A stretch of DNA of 64,000 nucleotides from Diadophis punctatus similis (lineage: Eukaryota > Chordata > Lepidosauria > Squamata > Dipsadidae), in assembly GCA_023053685.1 (NCBI GenBank), contig JALIGW010000002.1:170963430-171027429 (forward strand). Direction: 5' to 3'. Positions within the stretch are counted from its first letter, which is position 1, and each line of letters opens with the position of its first letter. The notes beneath the pieces are model-generated. The model made no database searches and was not told the origin of the DNA. It saw only the letters and a list, made by a program, of their open reading frames with translations. Shown here piece by piece: positions 53,646-64,000 of the stretch. Position numbers and translations under genes: made by a program.

Positions 53646-54763
53646 GTGACCTGAGCTAATTGGAGGGTGAAAGAATGTGAACTTTATCTATGGGGCTTAA
53701 TACAGGAAAAATCTAGATCTGGTTTTGCCTTCAATCGTGCGGAAGTGATGTAGTCAATAAAGTTTTGCATGAAGAGATTGGATCATCTCAATGGTGCTTA
53801 TTTTGATTGGGTTCGTCAGAACCTTGACACAGAGGTTGCCAGCGAGTTAAGACTCAAAAGACCCAAGACAGTTAAAGGCCTCTTGTCTTCCACCCCGCAT
53901 GCTTCACCATGTTTCCTACAGCTTCACCATGTTTCCTACAGCCACTTTGCCTTGGACTTACACAAATCTAATCCTGGGAAGTACCAGGATCAAACCAATG
54001 TATACAAGTCTCTTCTAAGAAAAGATGCCCAGAGTGTACACGCAGTGAGTTCTCCAATCCTGGTAATACAGTCAATGCCACTTTTTTTTTTGTTGGTTTG
54101 TATATGTATGCAATTGTAATATTTACAGTATTAAATGGGTATATTTGCATGATGTTGCTGACCCAATTAGCCATAGCATACAGGTAAACAACAACATAAG
54201 AAGCAGTCTATTTGGCAACTTCCTTGCCTATTATTTTTCCTTGCAGAATTAAAAAAATGGATATTTACAGTGGCACATTTGGGGTTGGTGCCATTGTGGG
54301 AGGGTGAGATGGCATCTTTCCTCACCCACACATTCTCTGGATTACGGGGAAAGGGAACAGAAAGTAAAACAGGAGAAAAGAGTTGAGTCCTTGTTTGAAT
54401 AACGGATGTGATTAGTTTGCTCAGGTGATATTTCATTCCTTGATAGAGCCCCCCACTACACTGTCTGGGCCTTAACTATTTATGATATGCAACCTCTGCC
54501 CCAATGCAGTTCAGGGTGTCATGCAAACAAGGCAATTTTTTGCTGCTTCAGAGGGCCTTTCAGGAGCAAAGGTGAAGAGCGGTGTTGGTAACCTTTAGCT
54601 GCTGAGCACTTGCTTTATTCGTATATTTATTGCTCTCTAAAGGCTGTGGGGTATGTAGTGTTTATAAAAATGTATTAGGGGAGGTTTATACAAAATAGGA
54701 GAAAGAGAAAGAAAATCACAATTTTATCACCACATTTGAGCCATACGGAGGCCATTACTATAG
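53646..54763. other. Intronic/intergenic DNA, nothing recognised
   Basis: Includes a 20-bp tandem duplication (GCTTCACCATGTTTCCTACA twice, at about 53901-53941). No gene seen. Confidence 0.5.
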
Positions 54764-54771
54764 GACTAGGG

Positions 54772-55688
<917 letters not shown>

Positions 55689-55696
55689 GACTAGGC

Positions 55697-56355
55697 GATG
55701 TTTGCTGATCAAATTGACAAATAAATAAGCAGAGTCACATCAGAAAAAACTATCTGTTTTATATGGCTGTTTGAACAATAGAAATCATTGGAGAAATTCA
55801 AATTGTTTAGATAGGGTCAGTGTTAGAGGAGGCCTGGCTGCAAATGTGGGTTTTTTGTTACAGATGGCAAACTACGCGTTGCCCTGGATTTGAGAATCAT
55901 CTCAAACAATAACAAAAGAGGATCTTTTTAAGTGGACCCCATTACCTTCTGCATAGCCGAAGCAAGTAAGCCATCACTTCAATGTTTTGCCAATACCCGA
56001 GATATAGAAGAGACAGGTACTTCCTTGAGAAGTTGTGGGAGAATTAAACAGGTGGTTCTCTCCTTCACTGCATGAGTTTGGAGCTTCTTTCTAGAGGAAA
56101 CAGAAACAAGAAATATTGCAGATGGCCCCTTCAGACCAATGCAGATAGCTGACTATCTGCATTGGTCTGACAGAGGGAGCAGAGAACGGCATTTGTTTCA
56201 TTTCTTTTCATAGATGGTACTAAGCCAGCAATTTTTAAACCATGATTTGTAGAATATTTTTCCCTCACAAGGGCCATATCTTTGCATTGAATTGTTTATG
56301 TTTGTTTGTTTTTTAATTTTTGTAAGTGTCCCAGATTTGTGTGTGATTGGGCACC
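55697..56355. other. Intronic/intergenic DNA, nothing recognised
   Basis: No exon or transposon end. Contains a short dyad GCAGATAGCTGACTATCTGC near 56140-56160. Confidence 0.5.
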
Positions 56356-56373
56356 AGATAAATCCATTCATTC

Positions 56374-58016
56374 GGACTTCCGGCGGTGACGTCACGCTGG
56401 TGCGGCTGCAAGCGAATGGGGCTCCGTTCAGCTTGCCCGATTTTTCAGGCTTTTTTGAGGCCCTTGGGCAAAGTTTGCTCCTGGAGGGAGCAACAGTATA
56501 GAGGGGATACTTTGAAGCTTTCAGGGAGAAGGGCTGAAAAAGCGAGAGGGACTCCTTGGATCAAGCGTGAAAGAAATCGGCCCTTAATGGCCGATCCGGA
56601 GGCGTGACGACCGGAATACTCGAGTGGGAAGAGAAGAGAGATAAACCACTTGGATTATCGGTGAGGAGGAATGAATGAGAACTTTGACGCTATAAAAACT
56701 CTCTGCGTTGGTGGTGGAAGAATGTGTTAAGAAGCGCATGAGCGAGTTAAGGAAGACTCCAAGAAGGCAAAAAGCAGCGAGTTGGCGGTAGGAGCAGTGT
56801 CAGTACAGTAAATTGGATATTGAAGAAGAGGTTGGTGTGGAAGGTGACGGAGTGAGTTGGATGGGCTTTCATTGAAGGATTAAAGAAAAGTTGTAAACTT
56901 CGGATGAGGACGGATTTAAGTACGTGGCTTGGAAAAGAGAAAGTGGTTGGGAGAGAGGAAACGGAGCGTGACGTTGCTAAATTAATGATACGACATCTTG
57001 GAAAAGGAAAAAAACGTTAAGTTCAGAACGGTGCTGAGTCAAAGAAGACGACGGAGTTAGCTAGAGACTAAAAACTAACATTAGCAGTGGTGGTCTCCTG
57101 GTAGTTAAGCTAAAAGTTTAAGAAGATTCATCTTTATAATATTTTGTAATGTATATTGTATTGCTGAAATATACCTATAACAATATCAGATATAATCTTT
57201 TTTATAATTCCTATCTGGACTTGATTTCCTATAGAGATTTATTGTATATTTTATTCTGCCTTTAGACTATTCGATATTGTATTATAAATTCATATTATAA
57301 ATAGATAAAGGTATAAAGGTATATATATGCTGTCATTTATAAAACTTGATGAAGGGAAACTAATACTATTAATATTATAAACCAACATTATAAATATAGA
57401 AAAAATATACAATTGGTCCTTTGAAACTTGATAGATTTTTATACATGAAGGTTTAGAAACCCATGAATTGGAATTTGATAAATTAGTTATTTAATGAAAT
57501 TTGTGTTGGCAGTATAACTTAAGTTAATACGATAGAGATATTATAGACCCTCTTACTCCTAGATTTTTGAGTGTTTTATGGTATTTAAAGTATTTAGTAT
57601 ATTTATTATATTTATCGTATTTATATAGAGGAAATATATTAGCTCTGGGTAAGGTATATTTAGAATTATATTTACATATTTGGATACATACCTGGATAGA
57701 GATAGTTAATACAGTATATATTATTAGTATTGGAAAATACGATCAGAGAAGAAAGCCAATGGATATATATCAGACATAGAGGAGAAAGAGATAAGGAAAA
57801 TTAGGGGCAATCTGGTTATATAGTAGTATGGAACAATTTAAAAAAAAATCTTTAAGATGACAAGTATGACAACAACAATCACAAAAGTGTGGGGGAAACA
57901 ACTTCAACAGTAGCCTCCCCTTTGGGTCAACATTCAGTGGAAAGTATGTTGGGAGGAGAGAGAGCGGGCTCCACTACAAATCTGCAAAGTGTGCAGTCGA
58001 CGTTAACGTTGATACA
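56374..58016 (+). mobile_element. Insert resembling a LINE (L1-like) 5' end, flanked by an 18-bp duplication
   Basis: A perfect 18-bp direct repeat AGATAAATCCATTCATTC lies at 56356-56373 and 58017-58034 and brackets 1643 bp. The insert opens with GGACTTCCGGCGG and a full CRE TGACGTCA (56387-56394), and is GC-rich for about 600 bp. An AT-rich part follows. Near its right edge it has ATGACAAGTATGACAACAAC, which resembles the start of an L1-type ORF1. No poly(A) tail is seen at the right edge. L1 assignment is inference. The bracketing duplication is directly visible. Confidence 0.55.
56375..56394 (+). promoter_or_regulatory. ETS-like and CRE sites at the left edge of the insert
   Basis: ACTTCCGG (an ETS-type site) is followed by the palindromic CRE TGACGTCA within the first 21 bp of the insert. 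This suits an internal pol II promoter at a retrotransposon 5' end. Activity is inference. Confidence 0.45.
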
Positions 58017-58061
58017 AGATAAATCCATTCATTCATTCATAAATGAATGAATGAATAAATA

Positions 58062-58348
58062 CCGTATTTTTCAGAGTATAAGACGTACCTTTTCCCCCCT
58101 AAAAGAGGGTGGAAATGTTGGTGCGTCTTATACACCGAATACAGCCATTTGTGACCTGAAGCCCCGCCCCCACGTCCCATTTTTGCAAAAAAAAATGGGC
58201 CCGTTTTTCACAAAAACAGGGTGCGCAGAGGCCTGCAGAGTGCTTTTGGGGGCTGGGGGAAGGCAAAACCTTTTTTTTTTCTTACTTATCTCTTCAAAAT
58301 CTTGGTGCGTGTTATACACAGGTGTGTCTTATAGTCCGAAAAATTCGA
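58062..58348. mobile_element. TA-flanked MITE, family D copy 2 (287 bp)
   Basis: Left CCGTATTTTTCAGAGTATAA, right end GTCTTATAGTCCGAAAAATT, a decayed complement. TA lies outside both ends (58060-58061 and 58349-58350). AGTATAAGACG and GGTGCGTCTTATA subterminal motifs are shared with the copies at 21018 and 62485. Confidence 0.85.
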
Positions 58349-58350
58349 TA

Positions 58351-58786
58351 AATAAATAGGCAAGCAAGCAAGCAAATCGGCTGTAGTGGCCTTTCACACT
58401 ACATGTGGATTCACAACAGACTGTAAAGAAACACTTAACCATGATGCAATTTAGTATGATGGTGAACACAGCTAATATATAAGAGCTCAAATAATTTGGG
58501 GGGTGTGTGCAAAGCTGTCATTGATTACAATGGACTTTTCCTGCTGCAAAAGTGCTAGCTTTGACATAGCATCCCATTGCTGTTGCCGCCATTCCTTCAC
58601 ACTATTTGCCTCATCTCTGTCCTTGAAAGATAGTATGGGGAGCCTCGAGGATACTTTGCTGGTGTCCCAACAATAAACCTGAGTTTACTCTGTTTGCAGA
58701 TTTCCAATGATACCTACAGCAATTCTTCAGGAAAGTGAAGCACAAAGTGTTATTGCAATGGCAAGAGAGGGAGGGAGGGAGGGAGG

Positions 58787-58843
<57 letters not shown>

Positions 58844-59581
58844 GTATAAAGTGGCTTCTGAAAATGTGCCATTATCTTAAATTTAAGAAATAGCTGATGT
58901 CGGTGGGTGACATAAAGGGTGATAATTGGTTCTTAAGTGCATTAGCAAGATAGGTTCATAATGAAATACTAGGGAGTTTCACAGCACATTTTTGGCTCAT
59001 ATGCTAGTTGTTTTGATTCATTTATGGAGATGGGATTCATTGCTATGAGCATCTCAGAACATCACTCTGAGAAAAAAGATGAAAGCATTGTTATTCCCCT
59101 TTCCCTTGACTTCTAAAAAGAGCAAAATTAATATGCATGTGAAGGTAAGGGGAAAAAATTGGAAGGCCCTCATTTTAAAAAAATAAGAGCCGTAGTTTTT
59201 CATACAATGGTACTTATCCAGAATAAGCAATTAATAACATGTATTTTTACCTCTTAATTATGTTTGGAGGGAAATTTCACTGTTTTAAGAGGAAAATACT
59301 ATGACATTTAATATGAAGATCTCCGTACTGTATGTACTTCCATCATTCACTTTAATGTAAAGAAAAACTAGGAAGGAAATTAAGATGGATTGCCAACATA
59401 CAACTGTTTATTTCACTAATAGTGAATTTCATTAAAGATCTGCCATGTTTAGATGATTTTGTTATGTAGTCATCTACTTTTATGCCACTAGCCTTCCTTT
59501 CCCCCAAATATGGATGGGCAAAGTCTGTTAGCCAAGAAAAGCATAAAACACACTCAGTTTGGGTACCTTTGTTTCGTGATG
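58351..59581. other. Intronic/intergenic DNA, nothing coding recognised
   Basis: Contains a GGGA/(GA)n microsatellite (58764-58841). No exon recognised. Confidence 0.5.
58764..58841. repeat. (GGGA)n/(GA)n microsatellite
   Basis: About seven GAGGGAG-type units followed by more than 20 GA units. Confidence 0.95.
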
Positions 59582-59589
59582 CCATAGAT

Positions 59590-59724
59590 CATGGATGTCA
59601 AACTTGCTACGTCACTTTGCCATCACATGACGTTTCACGATGGTTTTCCCATTTGCGGAGCTGGGGTGGGCGTGGCCTGCGCATGATGCGTTCCAGCCCG
59701 CGGGCCGCCAGTTTAACACCCCTG
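59590..59724. mobile_element. hAT-type MITE, family A copy 5
   Basis: A 135-bp element with ends CATGGATGTCAAACTTG and CAGTTTAACACCCCTG, flanked by a perfect 8-bp duplication CCATAGAT (59582-59589 and 59725-59732). The interior is nearly the same as the copy at 12562. Confidence 0.88.
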
Positions 59725-59732
59725 CCATAGAT

Positions 59733-61198
59733 GAAACTGTGTGGTGAGAATTACAGAAACATGTTCTAAGCCTAAGAAATGGGTGGGGGAAAAGATAGAA
59801 AGAAACTCAGACTGGTTCTGTCCTGACTCCCTGGGGTATAAGAGGGAGGGAAGAGAAAAGTTCAGATTTTATAATTCTTGCCCATATCAGTAGAGTTACA
59901 GTATTCTTAGGGACTTTGTTTCCTGACTTGCTCTATCTCAGAGGGGTTGACATCATTCTTGAAAGCCTTTTTGTGTTTTCCCTTCTTTCTCTTAAATTCC
60001 AGGGTGTTAAGTTTGACAGGGAGTTTTCCCCATGTTTTTATAGCTTTTGTCACATCATTTCTTCAAAGTCACATCTGTATCTATTCACACATTTAGAAGA
60101 AGTTGAATGCTTCTAACCAGCAATGTATTATGGTGAGCAAATGGAGTAGATTTACTGAAAATTGGTTTCAATGTTTGTCACTCAGGATTCATGATTTGTG
60201 ATTTTTAGGAGACACTTCAGAAATGTTCACTGAGCAGTCTTGTAAGCTTGTACAAAAGTTCATAATGTCAAAATCATATATCAAAGAAGCTTGCTTTTCT
60301 TTAGCAGAACTGTGTCTCTATTTTCTGTGGAAACATTTGTGTTATAATCAATCAACATACTTAATAGCAAAAATACATCTGCCCAAAATTCAGAGAAAAC
60401 CATCTTGTTTTGTTTTGGAGAGATAAAAGATGGAGGTTAAGTCTTACAGTATTTAAACTTCGAAAACACAATGTAAATGTTGATAGATTCTCACATTGCC
60501 TTATTATGGCACGGGTGGGGGGTGTTCAGAAGGAATCACTGTGTTAATTTATCTCCATGCCTTACCAAGTAGATCATTATCAGGACACTTAGACAGTTAG
60601 AAGACTTTTAAATATATGTAAGCAATGATTATATTACAAGTAGAACATTCATGCACATGTGTGTACACAGAGAGAGGAGGGGGGGGGGGAGAGAGAGAGA
60701 GATTTGGTCTATTATTCCACATTTTTTCCCTCCAAAAATGTTTGTATCTTATACTTTGTGATTTGTACAAGCAAAATAAAAGGCTTAGAGAAGAAATACA
60801 CACACACACACACACACACATTTCTGAACCATTATCAAATCAAATAATTTGTAGACACATACAAGCATACACTAGAAGAAAGGATTAAGTTTGTACGTTG
60901 TGTCTCAGCTTATGAGATGGCCAATGAGCTTAAAATTACTGCTTAAGAATTATTTTATTCTCCTTGATATACTCCACAGAGTGAAAAAGGTCCAGGTTTC
61001 AGTAAATGGATTTCAGCTGAAGTGAAATTCAATTGAAAATAAGTCTCAGTGATTGTACAACATGGCTGATGTTAATATTTCTCCCTATCTTACCAAGTGG
61101 ATCATTATCAGGACACTTAGAAAGTAAGAAATGTATGTTTAAAATGAAAGTGTTAAATTTTTTTACTAGGGGAGTAAGACAGATTCTACACCTTATTT
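59733..61198. other. Intronic/intergenic DNA, nothing coding recognised
   Basis: Includes a G/GA-rich run (about 60676-60701) and a (CA)n tract (about 60799-60820). A 19-bp phrase ATCATTATCAGGACACTTAG occurs twice (about 60573 and 61091), perhaps an old dispersed repeat. No exon. Confidence 0.45.
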
Positions 61199-61206
61199 CT
61201 CTAGGT

Positions 61207-61704
61207 CAGTGATGGCGAACCTATGGCACGCATGCCACAGGTGGCACACAGAGCCATATTGGAGGGCACGTGAGGCGTTGCCCTATGTCAGCTGTAGCGC
61301 GCATGCGCGCGCTAGCCAGTTGATTTTCGGCCTTGGAGAAGGCAATTTCACCCTCCAGAGGCTTCAGGGAAAGTTCCCTGAAGCCCCGGAGTGTGAAAAA
61401 CGGCCAAACCGGAAGTTTGGAAAAACGGACTTCCGGTTTGCCCGTTGTGCTGTTTTTCGCACTCTGGGGCTTCAGGAAGCTTCCTTGAACCCTCCGGAGT
61501 GCGAAAAACAGCACAACGGGCAAACCGAAAGTCCGTTTTTCCAAACTTGCAGTTTGGCCGTTTCTTCACCGTCCCAGGCTTCAGTGAGGACTGTGTGCGG
61601 GGGTGGGGGTGCGCATGCGCGGGGGGAATGGATGTGAGCGTGTGTGCTAGCGCGTGCACACACACCCTTTTGCCACGCGAACCAAAAAAGGTTCGCCATC
61701 ACTG
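61207..61704. mobile_element. Non-autonomous hAT element, 498 bp, with long internal hairpin
   Basis: Ends CAGTGATGGCGAACCTATGG and AGGTTCGCCATCACTG are inverted repeats. A perfect 8-bp duplication CTCTAGGT flanks it (61199-61206 and 61705-61712). Inside, 61415-61467 and 61494-61546 form a 53-bp inverted repeat with two mismatches. It contains no transposase. Overlapping frames on both strands are by-products of the palindrome. Confidence 0.9.
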
Positions 61705-61712
61705 CTCTAGGT

Positions 61713-62239
61713 GGTACTGTAGATGCAGAAAAGTGATAGATGTAGACCTAGAAAATTTGTTAATGTGATGAATGGAAATTTTTCAATTTCAGTGGAAACC
61801 CTATTTTTAGTCAGTGACATGAAATGTGATGGGAGTCAAAATCTATAGCATGGGAGATGTGGCATCGCAATATCAACCCCACCTCTTTTGTACACGCATT
61901 GAAATTGCATGCATGAATAAAAGGAATAGGGCATGGGTTCTACCCATTTGCAGATTTTGATCCACACATGAGCACACACACACACACACCATACCTTGCT
62001 TGATGCTAGGCTGAAGTCATGAGCAAGCAATGAAAAGGTTTTTATTATGATTATTTTTTTTAATAGAAGGGATTGCTTTCTGGCCTTGGAAACACTGAAG
62101 TGTAAAGAGTTTGTAAAGCAAACTGCAAGCCTTGAATTCATATCTGTTGTGCTTACATCCCTTGGATGCTTTGATATGTTTCCCCAGCCTGTCATTCTTT
62201 TTCATACAGCCAGCAAATAATATTAAACGGTTCTTTAGT
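61713..62239. other. Intronic/intergenic DNA, nothing recognised
   Basis: Short (CA)n tract at about 61973-61989. No exon. Confidence 0.5.
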
Positions 62240-63545
62240 GTTTCTTAGAAATAATCATGACAAGTGGAAATAATGGGCGAAAGCCCCACTTGAAATTTAA
62301 CAGAGATAAATGCAAAGTTTTATGTTTGGGTTGGAAAACAAATCAAAGGTAAGTTTAAGATGGAGGGAGAGCTCCTAGATAGCAATACATGTAATTGTGG
62401 GGGGTGGGAGAGAATCTGGATGTCTTGGTGTGCATTCACAAGCTGAATATGAGCCACAATGTGGTGCAGTTTCAAAAAAATATACCGTATTTTTTGGAGT
62501 ATAAGACGCACCGGAATATAAGACGCACCTTAGTTTTTGGGGAGGAAAATAGGGGGGGGGAATCTGCCTACCAGGTATTCATCTGGCTAACATCCTTAGT
62601 CTGGTCAGCTTCAGCACATTATTTTATCCCCTGGTTAGGACTTAAAAAAAACCTTCTTCTGAGAGAGTAACAATGAAAGAGCCTGCAAGCCGGTAAGAGT
62701 TGGGAAGATCATTAGCACCTGTTTAGGGCTAGAAAAAAACTTATTCGGAGCAAGTAGAGCAATGAAAAAAACTTCGCAAAGACTTAGGGCTGGAAAAACA
62801 TTCTTCAGAGAGAGTAACAATGAAAGAGCCTGCAAGGTAAGAGCTGGGAAGATCGTTAGCACCTAGTTAGGGCTGGAAGAAAAGCTCCGAAAAAGCTACA
62901 TTCAGAGTATAAGACACACCCAAATTTTCAGCCACTTTTAGGGAGGAAAAAGGTGTGTCTTATACTCTAAAAAATACGGTAATAAGTGCAATCAATCCTA
63001 GATCATGTTGCTAGTAGTATCAAGATCAAAAGAAATTGCCATTCCTCTCCATTCTACAATGGCCAGCGTGTACCTAACATGCCAGGTTCAGTTTGGGGCA
63101 CTGCATTTTAGGAAGAATACTGACAAATTGGAGCATGTCTAAATTGAGGCTAAGATAATAAAGGGCCTAAAAGGAAAGTTTTGGAATGAGCAGTTAGATC
63201 CTTTGGCTTATCTCAGCCTGAAAAAGAGAAGGCAAACTGGAACTTTTAATAATCTTTCATCTGCAGGACGATCTGTAGGATATTATGAAGAAGTCAAGGT
63301 AACATTGATGCAGAAGACAGGACAAGTAGCAATGGATTTAAATTATAAGGAAATTAATTTCGGTTAATTACCAGGGGGGAAATCTTGGAACAGTAAAATT
63401 TGTTCAATACGGATTGTCCTAGGAGCTAGTGAACTGGACATGTTTAAGAAGAAGCTGGCTATTGATAGATTCATGCTTTGGGTGATGGGTTGGATTAGAT
63501 GACCTCTAAGATCCCTTACATTCTCTTGTTTCTGTGAAAATGGTT
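62240..63545 (+). mobile_element. CR1-like LINE 3' part, split by a MITE
   Basis: 62240-62484 (TTTAACAGAGATAAATGCAA, CACAAGCTGAATATGAGCC) and 62982-63545 (GTTCAGTTTGGGGCACTGCA, AAGAAGCTGGCTATTGATAG, GGGTTGGATTAGATGACCTC) together match the end of CR1-type ORF2 and its 3' UTR as I remember it. They are interrupted exactly by the TA-flanked MITE. Many indels; no coding capacity. Confidence 0.7.
62485..62979. mobile_element. TA-flanked MITE, family D copy 3, nested in a CR1-like LINE
   Basis: Ends CCGTATTTTTTGGAGTATAA and ACTCTAAAAAATACGG, with TA on both sides (62483-62484 and 62980-62981). The interior holds two copies of a unit beginning GAGAGAGTAACAATGAAAGA (about 62660 and 62811), each followed by GGGAAGATC(A/G)TTAGCACCT. 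Confidence 0.9.
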
Positions 63546-64000
63546 GGCACATTTTCTCTGGTGTAAATAAACGGGGGATTCTAATACTAGCCAGTGGTAA
63601 AGAATGATTATTACAATTCACTACAGTTTATATGCCACTCGAATCCCAACAAGTCTCTGTGCATCTTACAAAATAATAAAAAAGTTAGTGGGAAAGAATG
63701 GTAAAGCCAATAGCAGCAGCATCCAGGTCCATAGAAGAAAGGTCCCCCTCATCACAAATGTATTCCCAAGGCTAGCCAGGTTTTAATGGCTTTTCAAGAA
63801 ACCAGTGGGCTGGGAGACAGTCTGATCTTGGGAGAGATGCCCAGCCACCAAGTGAGAAATTAGTGGTTTTGCAGCATCTACTGATTAATAGTTTCCTCAT
63901 ACCTCTGATTAGAAGATGAAGGGAAAAGTAGCAACTATTTCCATTATGTCTCATTTTGCAGAAGAAGAGATATAAATGACTGACTAGCAGTCGATAGTAG
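63546..64000. repeat. Old retroposon-like fragment at the right edge
   Basis: About 63605-63960, from ACAGTTTATATGCCACTCGA through GCATCTTACAAAATAATAAA to AACCAGTGGGCTGGGAGACA, with the same layout as the fragment at 33.7-34.1 kb. Family not assigned. No gene. Confidence 0.35.

Overview
The window looks like vertebrate nuclear DNA from a squamate reptile, most likely a snake. The evidence is the mix of repeats: tRNA-derived squamate-type SINEs, CR1-like and L2-like LINEs (the latter ending in an (ATTCT)n tail), many short hAT and TA-flanked MITEs, and DIRS tyrosine-recombinase retrotransposons. There is no prokaryotic organisation. Genus and species cannot be told from the sequence.

The only host coding sequence I can support is one exon at 32286-32455 on the + strand. 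It has a clean acceptor and donor and encodes the segment that precedes the first PHD finger of a JADE-family protein, with JADE2 the best match. No flanking JADE2 exon is recognisable, so nearly all the rest of the window is probably intron of this gene, at least 31 kb on each side. This intronic sequence is AT-rich and heavily colonised by repeats.

The dominant feature is a set of DIRS elements, all on the + strand. Copy 1 (24621-30745) stands alone. Copies 2 (36098-42087) and 3 (42088-48176) are fused head to tail with no intervening base. Each has ~106-bp inverted terminal repeats, a GC-rich leader, gag, an overlapping RT/RNase H/methyltransferase-like frame, an overlapping tyrosine-recombinase (YR) frame and an internal complementary region (ICR). 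The ICR is the reverse complement of that copy's own right-end/left-end junction. Copy 2 is open in all three frames. Copy 1 has a 1-nt frameshift near the gag start. Copy 3 has four lesions in RT/RNase H but open gag and YR frames. Two older, divergent DIRS copies, each cut off within gag, lie at about 6.6-8.4 kb and 51.7-53.6 kb.

The flanks hold several DNA-transposon families: five copies of a 90-135 bp hAT MITE (four with perfect 8-bp target duplications), two copies of a second ~188-bp hAT MITE, two larger non-autonomous hATs (917 and 498 bp), three copies of a CCGTATTTTT-ended TA-flanked MITE (one splitting a CR1-like LINE) and three pieces of another MITE with AGTCCTTGACTTA ends. There is also an L2-like LINE, two SINEs and a 1.64-kb insert resembling a LINE 5' end flanked by an 18-bp duplication. 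I see no rRNA, CRISPR or functional tRNA gene.
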